Below are positions 17,145 to 26,400 of a DNA stretch of 64,000 bases, piece after piece (the first letter of the stretch is position 1; each line of letters begins with the position of its first letter). Below the pieces are notes generated by a model. The model searched no databases, was not told the origin of the DNA, and was given only the letters and a program-made list of their open reading frames with translations. The stretch comes from Streptococcus thoraltensis DSM 12221 (GTDB lineage: Bacteria; Bacillota; Bacilli; Lactobacillales; Streptococcaceae). The translations under genes were made by a program, and so were the position numbers. The stretch spans positions 60,899-124,898 of the forward strand of contig NZ_KB904587.1 of NCBI RefSeq assembly GCF_000380145.1. The letters run 5' to 3'.

Positions 17145-17924
17145 ATGTGTCGTTGGTTGAACCTCCCTCGTGCCAGCTATTACTACAAAGCCATAGAGCC
17201 AGTATCGGAAACAGAGCTTGAAGAAATGGTTAAACGCATTTTCCTTGAGAGCAAATCTAGATATGGTGCTCGAAAGATCAAAAAATGCCTGGAAACAGAA
17301 GGGTTCCTCTTGTCTCGCCGTCGCATTCATCGGATAATGAAGCGATTGAATCTCGTATCTGTTTACCAGCAGACTAGCTTCAAGTCGCATTCTAAAGGGA
17401 AAAATGAAGCACTCATTCCAAATCTCTTAGCCAGACAATTCAACCAAGAAAGACCACTTGAAGCGATTGTAACTGACTTGACTTATGTTCGTGTTGGTAA
17501 GCGCTGGGCTTATGTTTGCTTGATAATAGACCTCTATAATCGTGAAATCATTGGTCTGTCAGTCGGTTGGCAGAAGACTGCAGAGCTCGTAAAGCAAGCT
17601 ATCCAGAGTATCCCTTATGCACTAACCAAGGTCAATCTTTTCCATTCTGATCGTGGCAAGGAGTTTGATAATCAGCTGATTGATGAGGTATTAGGAGCAT
17701 TCGGTATCACCCGTTCACTTAGTCAAGCAGGATGTCCTTATGACAATGCCGTAGCTGAGAGTACCTATCGCTCCTTCAAACTGGAGTTTATTAATCAAGA
17801 AAGCTTTCATTCACTTGAAGAACTAACTCTTAAAACCAAGGACTACGTCCACTGGTGGAATCATCATCGCATTCACGGCAGTCTCAACTATCAAACACCC
17901 ATGGCTAGACGAGTTATCGCTTAA
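17145..17924 (+). CDS. IS3-family OrfB, DDE catalytic domain
   Basis: 259 residues from the first ATG; the open frame runs back into the OrfA end as QIITANKDKYSISAMCRWLN, so the natural product is an OrfAB fusion by -1 frameshifting. It has the HTH_21 segment YGARKIKKCL and the rve integrase core with catalytic Asp in VTDLTYV, Asp in FHSDRGKEF and Glu in NAVAESTYRSFK. Intact, so this IS may be active. Confidence 0.88.
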   Translation: MCRWLNLPRASYYYKAIEPVSETELEEMVKRIFLESKSRYGARKIKKCLETEGFLLSRRRIHRIMKRLNLVSVYQQTSFKSHSKGKNEALIPNLLARQFNQERPLEAIVTDLTYVRVGKRWAYVCLIIDLYNREIIGLSVGWQKTAELVKQAIQSIPYALTKVNLFHSDRGKEFDNQLIDEVLGAFGITRSLSQAGCPYDNAVAESTYRSFKLEFINQESFHSLEELTLKTKDYVHWWNHHRIHGSLNYQTPMARRVIA

Positions 17925-18073
17925 CAAAAAGCACTTTATAAATTTTGTACAGAAAAGGGTTACCTTTTCAAAACTAAAAATATCTTGAAAAGAATTTCTG
18001 AAAATTACTTTCAAGATACTTGGTTATTAGGTTGCTTAGACAATGGCTAAGAGAAGCCTCTCGTACTCAAACT

Positions 18074-18295
18074 TTATAAATTCGGTAAGATTACTGTATA
18101 TCCAACTATCCACAGTATAAAAAATATTACAGCCATAATACTTATAGTAATCTTTCCGTGTCTCAAGAAACTTAGCTTTGTAAATTTCTCTACAAGTAGT
18201 AAAACAATAAATAAAAACATGGTAACCATTGCTGCCCATAAGCCAGATACAAATAAATTTCCCAAATATTCTATTAAGCTCCCAAAAAAATTCAT
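18074..18295 (-). CDS. Small membrane protein, end of transfer operon
   Basis: 73 residues with two membrane helices (about 18-38 and 50-68) split by a basic loop (KFTKLSFLRHGK). An overlapping frame at 18036-18239 is less plausible because it lacks membrane character and a ribosome binding site. It lies about 110 bp after the relaxase on the same strand. No family recognised. Confidence 0.5.
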   Translation of the reverse strand: MNFFGSLIEYLGNLFVSGLWAAMVTMFLFIVLLLVEKFTKLSFLRHGKITISIMAVIFFILWIVGYTVILPNL

Positions 18296-18407
18296 ACTTA
18301 AATAACTCCTTTTATTTTATGCTTCTTTAATTATACTACATATATTTGATTAATATAAACACCATTGCATTTGCAAGAGCTGTCTTAAAAAATTATTAAT
18401 ATGTTCT

Positions 18408-20039
18408 TTAAAGCATACTCCTTCTCTTAGATTCTTGTTTGCTTTCATCATAACGATTAGTCATTTCAATCGTAAAATCATAGTCTTTAACTATTTGATT
18501 ACGAACTTTATGAAGAGTCTCTCGTTCAATTTGTAATTCTTTGATTTCTTTTCGAAGACTTTTCGTGTCACCATCTTTATCAACTTTAGCCTTATCAAGA
18601 ATTGTCATGGTAACTTCTGACGGAATAATACCATTTTGATAATCCGTCAAAGCGCCTAACACTTTATTAAGATAAGTCATTTTATCATCTAATTGTTCCA
18701 ATGTTTTATCTGACTCTGCTAACTGCTCCAAAAACGTTTCTTTAAGTTGCATAAACTGTATTGAATCAGTCACTTGATTAGCAGCCAAAAAGTTAAATTC
18801 ATCCACTAAACGATTTAATTCTGCAATCTGCTTATTATTCGTAAGAATGACTTCTCCATTTTGAGCTGAGAGTTGTTTGATTAATGTCGTCCCTTTGACA
18901 AATCGATTCTGCTCCGAATGATCCGCATTTAAAAAGTAAAAGAAATCATTTTTCTTGAGATAAGCCGTAAAAGATCCATCTTCACTTTGATCAAGCATGC
19001 GAGCAGGAATAGAAACCGTGCCTTGTCTGTCTAAACCAAAAATGATTGGAACATGAATGGACTGGTTTGTCATTTGTTTAATTTGCCATGGTTCAATCCT
19101 TATCTTCATCTCAAAGTCTTCTGCTTTCTTATCCTGTTCCTCATCATACTTTTCTTTAATATGCTCTAAATTGTAAACAACTTCATTAATCGCAAAACGC
19201 TCTACCATTTTATCTAAACGGTATTTTCCTTTTTTAGATAATGTGCGATCACGGATAGGTCTTTCTTGTGGACTATCTATTAGTTTATAAGTAACATACT
19301 TACCACTCGCATCAATGTGTAGGTTCAATGCTTTGGCTTTTTGGAAGAAATCATCTTTATCTAAAGAATGTTTCAGTAAAAAATCCAATCGCTCTTTTAT
19401 TTCATAACGAAAATTATTTTTTCGACGCCACGCTGAATAATCTGTGTAGGAGTTTCTAAGTTTTGGTTCTAAGATTTTAGCGCCGTATAGCTCCGCATGC
19501 TTGTCCGAAATATGTTCTAAACTTTTCTTAGTACCTTTTTGCCAACGAAACTTTTTAAGAGTGACTTGGTTGGTTGTGCTGAAAATGATATGATTATGCA
19601 AGTGTCCCTTGTCTTGGTGTGTGGCAATCACAAACTGATAATCACCTCCTGTCAATTCCAAAGCTGTCTTTCTACCAATCTCGTTTACTTCTTCAGGTGT
19701 CAACTCATCATTTGGGGAAAAGGACTGGATGACATGATGCGCTAAAACACGATTGGCATTTTTCAAATCTGACAAAGTGTCATTATCATATAAGGCATCG
19801 ACAGACTGTTTTAATAACATGAAATCTTCATAGATCATATCAGTATCAGAAATATCTGTTAGGTCATGACCAGTGACTAACCGTTTCATCACTTGACCAT
19901 TAACAACTTCATAAGAATAATCTTCATCTGCCTGATTGCCATTATCCTTTATTAGTGTTGCATCATCTCTAGCAATATAATTGATGGCACGTTTAAGATT
20001 TTTACTGCTTTTAATTTGAATTACTTTGGTGACTACCAT
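18408..20039 (-). CDS. MOBP-type relaxase
   Basis: About 543 residues from ATG at 20039 (MVVTKVIQIKSSKNLKRA), preceded by AAAGGAG; an earlier in-frame ATG at 20072 has no ribosome binding site. Relaxase/mobilisation-nuclease domain to about residue 250, with the metal-binding motif HQDKGHLHNHIIFST (H-x-H-x-H type). The C-terminal half is helical with a coiled region (MTILDKAK, KELQIERETLHKV). It should nick oriT and pilot the strand through the secretion channel. It overlaps the mobC end by 29 bp. Intact. Confidence 0.88.
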   Translation of the reverse strand: MVVTKVIQIKSSKNLKRAINYIARDDATLIKDNGNQADEDYSYEVVNGQVMKRLVTGHDLTDISDTDMIYEDFMLLKQSVDALYDNDTLSDLKNANRVLAHHVIQSFSPNDELTPEEVNEIGRKTALELTGGDYQFVIATHQDKGHLHNHIIFSTTNQVTLKKFRWQKGTKKSLEHISDKHAELYGAKILEPKLRNSYTDYSAWRRKNNFRYEIKERLDFLLKHSLDKDDFFQKAKALNLHIDASGKYVTYKLIDSPQERPIRDRTLSKKGKYRLDKMVERFAINEVVYNLEHIKEKYDEEQDKKAEDFEMKIRIEPWQIKQMTNQSIHVPIIFGLDRQGTVSIPARMLDQSEDGSFTAYLKKNDFFYFLNADHSEQNRFVKGTTLIKQLSAQNGEVILTNNKQIAELNRLVDEFNFLAANQVTDSIQFMQLKETFLEQLAESDKTLEQLDDKMTYLNKVLGALTDYQNGIIPSEVTMTILDKAKVDKDGDTKSLRKEIKELQIERETLHKVRNQIVKDYDFTIEMTNRYDESKQESKRRSML

Positions 20040-20385
20040 TTTGTTTCGCGTGCTCCTTTCTTTTAAATTCATTCGTAACGAGTTTCTTCACTTCTTTAAT
20101 GTCATCTTGCAAAGCTTCTAAAAGTTCACTATCCAATTCCTCAAAAGTGTTAACATATCGCACTAGCTGATTGACGTTCTGACCAATACGATTGACCTCA
20201 ATCCGTAGTTGTCGTAATTCAGAATAATCGTAGGTTTCAATTTTGCCATGTAGTAACATCTTTAAAGCATAAGCTTGAAATGTTTTCTTATTGGCTTGTG
20301 TGATACGACGTCTAACAAGGTCGGCTTCTTCTTGTGTCGTGCGTAGCTTAAACTCTAAATAACGTTTTCGCTTTTTCTGTGTCAT
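20011..20385 (-). CDS. mobC: MobC-like relaxosome accessory protein
   Basis: 124 residues. A basic N-terminus (QKKRKRYLEFKLRTTQEEAD, ribbon-helix-helix-like) is followed by the MobC core LRQLRIEVNRIGQNVNQLVRY, where the IGxNxNQ signature is clear. MobC proteins bind oriT and extend strand separation for the relaxase. The candidate oriT lies directly upstream and the relaxase overlaps downstream. Confidence 0.85.
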   Translation of the reverse strand: MTQKKRKRYLEFKLRTTQEEADLVRRRITQANKKTFQAYALKMLLHGKIETYDYSELRQLRIEVNRIGQNVNQLVRYVNTFEELDSELLEALQDDIKEVKKLVTNEFKRKEHAKQNGSHQSNSN

Positions 20386-20451
20386 ACTATATTCTCCTTT
20401 ATGTGTAAAGTAGTGGATTCACAAACATCAAAACAGCTAAATTATAGGGGT

Positions 20452-20640
20452 TGACAAATCCTACAGGGGCTGGCAGACTTGTTCTCTGGCAAGCGTAGCA
20501 TGTGGTACCCCACATGTGTAAATAAAAAGGTCAGTAAGCCTATTTGCGGGAATCCCACAAACAGACTTTTGCCTTTTTACCATTTGGGGAAATCCCCAAT
20601 CCCCTTTTTGGCACTACGTGCATTTTTTAAACTGGCACAC
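20452..20640. other. Candidate oriT: cluster of palindromes upstream of mobC
   Basis: Three palindromes follow each other: CATGTGG-TACC-CCACATG (20499-20516), TTTGCGGGAATCCCACAAA (20543-20561) and ATTTGGGGAAATCCCCAAT (20582-20600). A fourth, weaker stem GCAC..AAAGTGC is near 20632. This non-coding stretch of about 250 bp sits just before mobC and relaxase, the usual oriT position. The nick site cannot be read from sequence alone. Confidence 0.6.
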
Positions 20641-20644
20641 TTTT

Positions 20645-20953
20645 TTAAAGTGCTGTTTTTGATGTTGTCCTTATTGGTTCCCAAGACAGAATGGTCATTT
20701 TTAATTCTTGGAATTGTGTTTCAGATAACTTTTCAAGTGTTGTGATTGCCGTCAAAAGTTCTTCATCGTACTCTGTCGTCTGATCAACTTTGAAATCATC
20801 ATAGTCATTTTTGAGAACGGTAAGCATTTCTTCTTTATCCAATCTCGCCATATCCTGATTGATATTTTTTTGACCGATTAACCAAGTCACCATATCCATT
20901 AAGTAAGTCATTAAAATAGTTTCAGTTGTAGTCTTCATCTCTTCGGTTATCAT
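20645..20953 (-). CDS. Small acidic protein of the transfer operon
   Basis: 102 residues, acidic and helical, with no membrane segment. AGGAGGACAAAGAA precedes the ATG. It is coded between the primase fusion and oriT. I recognise no family; position suggests a role in DNA processing. Confidence 0.55.
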   Translation of the reverse strand: MITEEMKTTTETILMTYLMDMVTWLIGQKNINQDMARLDKEEMLTVLKNDYDDFKVDQTTEYDEELLTAITTLEKLSETQFQELKMTILSWEPIRTTSKTAL

Positions 20954-20991
20954 TTCTTTGTCCTCCTGATAGTGTCATTGTTTTTGATGAT

Positions 20992-21036
20992 GACCTACGT
21001 TGCACTACGGCATCGTAGGTCGTCTGTCTTTTTTTA
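20992..21036 (+). terminator. Long hairpin with U tract on plus strand
   Basis: GACCTACG (20992-20999) pairs with CGTAGGTC (21014-21021); on the plus strand GTCTGTCTTTTTTT follows. It overlaps the last codons of the primase fusion. It would stop transcription entering from the oriT side against the operon. Confidence 0.45.
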
Positions 21037-24000
21037 TGTTAGTCTCCTTATCTTGTGACGGCGTTTGAGTTGTTGATGATTTAGCAGCTGCTAAACTTTG
21101 ATAAAAAGGGTGAGCCTGTTTTGTCACTTCCTGTTTCTCAAACGTCTTAGCCTCTTGATTGAGTGACATCGTTTGGTATTTACTCAATTGTTTATCAAGA
21201 CGATCCATCAGACTTTTAGCTGTCTCTTGTACAATCTCTAGTTGAGCCGATAAATTAGCAAGTCCATCTTTTTCTTTTGACCAGGAAGCCAGATAAGGAA
21301 AAGACTCTTGACTAGTGTCAAAACCTAGATGACTTGACACAACGTAAGCAATGGATTCTGCTTGCAGTTCCTTTGTACTTCTTGTCAATTGACCACCGAA
21401 GCGTTCTGTTAAACTTTGATTATTATGTAGTTCAGAATGTGCTATTTCATGGATTAGTGTTGACAGTGTTCGTTCATAAGACATCCCTTTCTTGATGACA
21501 ATATCATTTGTATTAGGATTGTAGAAGCCATCTTCTCTTCCATGGTCTCTAAAGCGAATAGAGACATGGTTCTCGTTTTGAGAAATATCTCTTAAGCTGC
21601 GATAAATATTTTGATAATAGCTTTTATCCAATTGTTCTGGAATATCTCCCACCATTTTTGGAATATTGAGTTCTTTTCCTTGTTGTGGAGAGACTTGACT
21701 AACATCAAAAACAGGAACAGGTTTAAAATAGGTGATTGTTTCTTTCTCACCTGTTTTGGGATCAAGAATGGGATTACCTTTCTCATCTTTTCTAATCACA
21801 GAAACAGGGGCTTGAATATAGATAGCTTTCTCTCCTCTATTGACCGAGCCATTTCGCTTCTTCCACTCATTAAAAGAAGCAACCATTGTAGCTTCTGGTA
21901 ATTGTGATTTTATCAGTTGAATGTTTCGAGAGGAATAGTTATTAAAGTGAGCCATGCCATCAAGATATTGCTTATAGGCGTCACTGTCAAAATAGTTTTT
22001 AATACCTTCCTGAAGGTGCTGATTAAGTGCCACAGTATTCTTGGCTTTTATCATTTCTGATAAGGTGACATCACGTTGATTATCCTCTGCTTTTCTTGTC
22101 ATGTCATTATCAGAAGCGTTGGTTGGATCTGTTCCACTAGCTTTTTCAATACTATCTGCGATACCGTCACCGTCACTATCTGGGCTATACGGATTAGTCC
22201 CTAATGCCATTTCTTCATCATCCGTTAACCCATCACCATCTGAATCTTTTGGAGAGAGAGACTCTTGATTGCTTGTCCGTTGTAGTGTTTCTGTTTTAAT
22301 TGGTTCTAGTTCACGGTTTTCTATCATGGCTTTTAGAGATAAGCCACCATCTGTAATATACTGATCATTAACAGATAGGATTTTTACTTGCCCGTCCTTT
22401 TCACTAAGAACACCTAGAATAGCCTTATTTGAAGCAATAGATAAATCCGTCTCTAGTTTATTTGTCACTTTCATTAACGATGCTGGAAATAATTCACCAT
22501 CAACATTCCTAAAAGCAACTAAGACGTCACGATCTTCTGTCCGAATAGCCTTCGCTAAGTCAAGACGATTCATGCGTTCCACTTCTGTTAAATCATCAAA
22601 AATAAAGCTATTGGCATCCACAACAGCTTTGAAATCTGGTAACACTTGGATTTTACTAAACGTTGCTCCCTGGTTAGCAATCATAATATTCTGATAATCT
22701 CCCTTACCTTCGACTAAATCTGTTAAGGTTTTAGCTGCTGTTTGATGATCATCAATTGCAAAAAGACCAATTAAATGCGGATAGTGCTCCGGCTTAAAAG
22801 ATACCTGAAGTGCTTGTAATTGATTGTGATTATAGTAAAAGTAGGTCACTTGACTATTGGCTAGTTCCGATTGATACCAGGCAGCGTTCTCCTGAATTTG
22901 TGAAGCATAGCGATTTAATTTATTTAATTCTTTTGTCTTGATAGGATGATAACCTTGTTTATACATTGACTTTTCTGGGTCAGAAATGGTAAAATAAAGT
23001 AAAGATTGAGACTGAGTTTGAGTCGGTGACGGCTCATTCAAAGAATCCTCTTTATGAGGATTAGGTAGAGGTGCTGCCACCTGACTCTTGTCAGGATAAT
23101 CCCCGATTGGGCTCTCAATCTTTTTTGTTTGTCCTTGAGTTGTATCAAGGGCTTTTTTTGTTTGTTTAGGATTGATTGAACGGATAGCTTCATCTGACTT
23201 TTCGTAGAGGTTGCCATCTTGTCCTAAATAAACTGGGGGTAATTGAGTAGCTACTTCTGGTTCTCTGACACGCTTTGCTTGCTTCAGATAATCATTCCAA
23301 TCCATTTTTTCTTGATTTTCCTTAAGAGGAGGAAGCGCAGCAGTGATCGGAATACCATCTTCTTGCAAGTCCTGGACAAAACGACGTCCTGCTTCATCAT
23401 TATCAACGGCTAATGTGATCAGATTTGGAGGCTCTTCTAGATGACTGGTGGTCTTGGCTAGAGCATCTAGGGCGCCTCTGACTTGTTCTCGACTCATGGT
23501 CTGAGAATATTTTCCATCCGTCAGCAAGTCCACTGTATAACGACTAATGACTCCTTTTTTGAGTCCTTCCATAGCTACTAAGCGCACGTCTTGTAACTGG
23601 TCTTTATGGAGTTCGTAATAGCTCATCAAATCAATAGGAGCTTCCGCAAAGATTAAGCGATTTGGTTTCCCTATATCTAAGTGGAAACCAGATAAACCAT
23701 CTGAGTTCTTCATGATTTGTTTAAGGCGACCTCTTTCAGGATGTTGTACTCGATTTTCGACAATCCCTTGTAAACTAGCACCAATCAGTTTTCCATCCTC
23801 ATCTCTGCTTTTAAAGACAATAACAGGTTCAAAATAATCCCCTTTTTTACGAGTCGCTTGTGCTAAATTGCCAGTGGCTAAAAAGGTATCAATGGTCTCA
23901 TCTGATAGCTGTCGCTCTTCTTTGAGGTAGTTTCTGCCAAATTCAAAATCCTGATGCTCATAAGGAGATAAGTAATAATCAAAGGGTTCATAGACCCGTT

Positions 24001-24322
24001 CTTTGACCTCGACGTGCTCAAAAGAACCTGTTTCCAAATAATTGACCGCTTCTTTAAAATTAGGCTTTTTCCCAGTCAGTTCTTCCTGGACTACTTGGAC
24101 TAAATTAATCGTGTCACCTCCTGTACGCCTTGACCACCAGCGAAAACTATTGGTATCTGGATAGATATGAAAACTATCGTGCTCTTTCCAATAATAGCTA
24201 CCACTTGAGCCTGGTTTCACATCCATCCCTAAAGAAGTCGCTACCGCTAAAATATCCATACTTATTAATTTTTGTTTCTGTGCTTCAAAGCGTTGTGATA
24301 ATAAATCTTGTGTTTTTGACAT
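21005..24322 (-). CDS. LtrC-like fusion: primase/Toprim, TSP3 repeats, ArdC zincin
   Basis: 1105 residues. Residues 1-110 form a DUF3991-like primase zinc-free N-domain (SGSYYWKEHDSFHIYPDTNS, FRWWSRRTGGDTINLVQ). A Toprim domain follows at about 215-330 (RLIFAEAPIDLMSYYELHKD, TLAVDNDEAGRRF). A mobile-element domain covers 430-690. Two thrombospondin-type-3 calcium repeats come next (SDGDGLTDDEEMALGTNPYS and SDGDGIADSIEKASGTDP, about 700-745). An ArdC-like N-domain (NNYSSRNIQLI, FNEWKKRNGSVNRGEKAIYI) and a metallopeptidase helix LIHEIAHSELH near 985 complete it. ArdC-type proteins protect incoming ssDNA; the primase would convert the transferred strand. Calcium repeats in such a protein are odd. 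Confidence 0.8.
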   Translation of the reverse strand: MSKTQDLLSQRFEAQKQKLISMDILAVATSLGMDVKPGSSGSYYWKEHDSFHIYPDTNSFRWWSRRTGGDTINLVQVVQEELTGKKPNFKEAVNYLETGSFEHVEVKERVYEPFDYYLSPYEHQDFEFGRNYLKEERQLSDETIDTFLATGNLAQATRKKGDYFEPVIVFKSRDEDGKLIGASLQGIVENRVQHPERGRLKQIMKNSDGLSGFHLDIGKPNRLIFAEAPIDLMSYYELHKDQLQDVRLVAMEGLKKGVISRYTVDLLTDGKYSQTMSREQVRGALDALAKTTSHLEEPPNLITLAVDNDEAGRRFVQDLQEDGIPITAALPPLKENQEKMDWNDYLKQAKRVREPEVATQLPPVYLGQDGNLYEKSDEAIRSINPKQTKKALDTTQGQTKKIESPIGDYPDKSQVAAPLPNPHKEDSLNEPSPTQTQSQSLLYFTISDPEKSMYKQGYHPIKTKELNKLNRYASQIQENAAWYQSELANSQVTYFYYNHNQLQALQVSFKPEHYPHLIGLFAIDDHQTAAKTLTDLVEGKGDYQNIMIANQGATFSKIQVLPDFKAVVDANSFIFDDLTEVERMNRLDLAKAIRTEDRDVLVAFRNVDGELFPASLMKVTNKLETDLSIASNKAILGVLSEKDGQVKILSVNDQYITDGGLSLKAMIENRELEPIKTETLQRTSNQESLSPKDSDGDGLTDDEEMALGTNPYSPDSDGDGIADSIEKASGTDPTNASDNDMTRKAEDNQRDVTLSEMIKAKNTVALNQHLQEGIKNYFDSDAYKQYLDGMAHFNNYSSRNIQLIKSQLPEATMVASFNEWKKRNGSVNRGEKAIYIQAPVSVIRKDEKGNPILDPKTGEKETITYFKPVPVFDVSQVSPQQGKELNIPKMVGDIPEQLDKSYYQNIYRSLRDISQNENHVSIRFRDHGREDGFYNPNTNDIVIKKGMSYERTLSTLIHEIAHSELHNNQSLTERFGGQLTRSTKELQAESIAYVVSSHLGFDTSQESFPYLASWSKEKDGLANLSAQLEIVQETAKSLMDRLDKQLSKYQTMSLNQEAKTFEKQEVTKQAHPFYQSLAAAKSSTTQTPSQDKETNIKKDRRPTMP

Positions 24323-24338
24323 ATCATTTCCTTTCTAT

Positions 24339-24367
24339 CAAAAAAGTGAAGGTTTTAGACCTCCACT
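24339..24367 (-). terminator. Intra-operon hairpin before the primase fusion gene
   Basis: AGTGAAGGT (24345-24353) pairs with ACCTCCACT (24359-24367); six U follow on the minus strand, then GATAGAAAGG with the ribosome binding site of the primase gene. It overlaps the stop of the coupling-protein gene. The same U-tract plus GATAGAAAGG arrangement recurs at 35650-35665. Confidence 0.65.
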
Positions 24368-26400
24368 CGGTAATCTTCAAAAGATATTTCCCCGTAGTCA
24401 TCCTGGTCTTCAGGTGGTAACTCAAATATCTCTCCAGTATCCATATCCACGACTTTTTTAGACGTTTCTAGTGTCTGAGAGAGGCTTTCTGAGCTCATTT
24501 CAGGATCAGTTTCAGGCACTCGTTCACGAACTGTCATCTCAGGAGCTTGTTCAAGGGGCTCATTAAATCCATTGTCTTCTAAAAAGACTGGGTATTCCTC
24601 CATATCGGGAGCCCAAATAGTTTCTTCAGCTATTTCTCCAGTCATAACGGCATCAATAAATTCTGCGCCTTCTTCCATAAATCGCTTATAGTGATACCAA
24701 GTCTTATCTTTATAGTGATTGGCTAGAAGATGTTTCATAGGGTGGTCAGATACCTGAGCCTTTTTGTCACGAAATACATTTTGTTTGGAAATAAAAACCA
24801 AGGCTTCATCGACACCAATACGAGCAATTTCATCTGGAGTCATCAGATCCCGTTGATGCGTTTGATGGCTTGTTGTTCCTGATACCCTCTGACCACGTTG
24901 TTCTGAGTAGCTCGTTTGCGTTATCGTTTCTTTACCAGCTCGCATAGAGAAATACCTCATGGTATCTTCATCATTTGTCCCTAAAAAGAGTAAGGTTGCA
25001 CAGTTATTAACTATTGATTTTCGAGCAGGAACACCATAAAGGCTATCCAACTGACTAATCGCTTGAATGATAATTTTGATAGACATTTCACGGCTACGGA
25101 TAGAAGCTAGAACTTCGTTAAAATGAGGGATCTTACCAACGTTCGCAAACTCATCAAAAATGAATTGCACGTGCAAGAGGTCTTCTGGTTCATATCCTTG
25201 CTTATCACCCTGGATGATGGCATCTGCACTATGGGTCAGTTGATCAAAAACCACCGTAAAAAAGGTTGATGCTAAGAAAGAAAAAGCTTTGTTGGTTTCT
25301 GAAATGGCCACAAAGACCGCTGTCTTTTCGGTATTCCAAGTATCCATTTCCATGGTATCCGTCTTGATGAGATTGGTGACAGCATCATGATCAAAGATGG
25401 AATATTGAGTCGCTACAATCGCTAAGACACTGGTTCTTGTTTCTGCTTCAAAGTTACTGTTAAAGAGTTCCCATTGTCTGCTAGCATAATTACCGGGGAG
25501 CCTTTCTTCTAATTGATTGAACATTTTCTCAACCGCACTAAGTTCTTTTTCATTAGGGCGTTTCATATGCCTCAGTAAGTCTGCCACCATCGACAGATTA
25601 GGCTCATAATGACGAACTTGACTATCAAAATAAAGATAGCCAATAAGAGCACGATTCAGAAGCAATTTCGCTTGATTCCAGAAATCTTCACCCTCACGAT
25701 CTCCTTTCTTTGTTCCTTCCACAATAGCTTCTGTGATACGGTCAATATCTAATTCTGACGTCATATACCTAAAGGGATTAAACATATCCGAATTGGTCAA
25801 ATTGACCAGATCAAAAACTTTGATTTGATACCCATTTTCTTTTAACATGGTTCCTACTTCACGGACTAACAACCCTTTTGGATCTGTCACAACAAAAGAA
25901 GAATTCATCTGCATCAGATTAGGTTTTACATAAGTATAGGTTTTTCCGTCTCCAGGCAGACCGACTGCCACGACATTTTTATTGAGCTGCCACTCAAAGG
26001 GCAATCGCTTATTAAAGAGCCCCATTTGTGCTTGTTTGGAAAAAATCATATTGTTGGTTGGTTTGTCATCTTGAAATCCTTTTAACTCCTGGGCTGTCGC
26101 AAATCTAGCAGATCCTGACTCCTCACCATGCCTGTAATTACCGTCTGGTCGAACTTTCAAATAGAATAACAAACCAATAAAAAAGCCCACTAGAGCTGCA
26201 AGTAAAGCTAGTGGGCTAGTATTCCAATAAAAGTACGGTCTTTCCGTTATCTTCTCCAAAACATAGGCATAGGGCTTAAACAGATTGGTGATATCGGGTT
26301 CTGGTGCCATGCTATAAAGCACATAGGCACGGTGCATTATATAAGCTAAGAGGGTACCTAATAAGAGATAAGGAATGAGGGGTTTTCGTTTTACTATCAT
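24355..26400 (-). CDS. VirD4/TcpA-type coupling protein
   Basis: 681 residues. Two N-terminal membrane helices (about 8-28 and 60-82) anchor it. The ATPase domain has Walker A GLPGDGKTYTYVKPN (about 148) and Walker B VQFIFDEFANVGKIPHF (about 390), then the conserved SIVNNCATLLFLG. An acidic C-terminal tail of about 80 residues (WAPDMEEYPVF, ETDPEMSSESLSQ) probably binds substrates. It brings the relaxase-DNA complex to the channel. It starts 1 bp before the PcfB-like gene ends. Confidence 0.9.
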   Translation of the reverse strand: MIVKRKPLIPYLLLGTLLAYIMHRAYVLYSMAPEPDITNLFKPYAYVLEKITERPYFYWNTSPLALLAALVGFFIGLLFYLKVRPDGNYRHGEESGSARFATAQELKGFQDDKPTNNMIFSKQAQMGLFNKRLPFEWQLNKNVVAVGLPGDGKTYTYVKPNLMQMNSSFVVTDPKGLLVREVGTMLKENGYQIKVFDLVNLTNSDMFNPFRYMTSELDIDRITEAIVEGTKKGDREGEDFWNQAKLLLNRALIGYLYFDSQVRHYEPNLSMVADLLRHMKRPNEKELSAVEKMFNQLEERLPGNYASRQWELFNSNFEAETRTSVLAIVATQYSIFDHDAVTNLIKTDTMEMDTWNTEKTAVFVAISETNKAFSFLASTFFTVVFDQLTHSADAIIQGDKQGYEPEDLLHVQFIFDEFANVGKIPHFNEVLASIRSREMSIKIIIQAISQLDSLYGVPARKSIVNNCATLLFLGTNDEDTMRYFSMRAGKETITQTSYSEQRGQRVSGTTSHQTHQRDLMTPDEIARIGVDEALVFISKQNVFRDKKAQVSDHPMKHLLANHYKDKTWYHYKRFMEEGAEFIDAVMTGEIAEETIWAPDMEEYPVFLEDNGFNEPLEQAPEMTVRERVPETDPEMSSESLSQTLETSKKVVDMDTGEIFELPPEDQDDYGEISFEDYRVEV

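Larger units (their letters stand above)
16769..17951 (+). mobile_element. IS3-family (IS150 group) insertion sequence, IS861-like
   Basis: Terminal inverted repeats are TAGACAGAATTTATAAAGTG at the left and the complement of TGTACAAAATTTATAAAGTG at the right (17 of 20 match). The 1183-bp unit holds OrfA and OrfB. No 3-bp target duplication is visible (AAC left, GAA right), so the copy may have rearranged after insertion. It sits between the transposase promoter side and the first gene of the transfer module. Confidence 0.8.

Noticed and set aside
18036..18239. 67-residue frame overlapping the 73-residue membrane protein
   Set aside because: Lacks a ribosome binding site and membrane pattern; the overlapping frame with two clean helices is the better gene.
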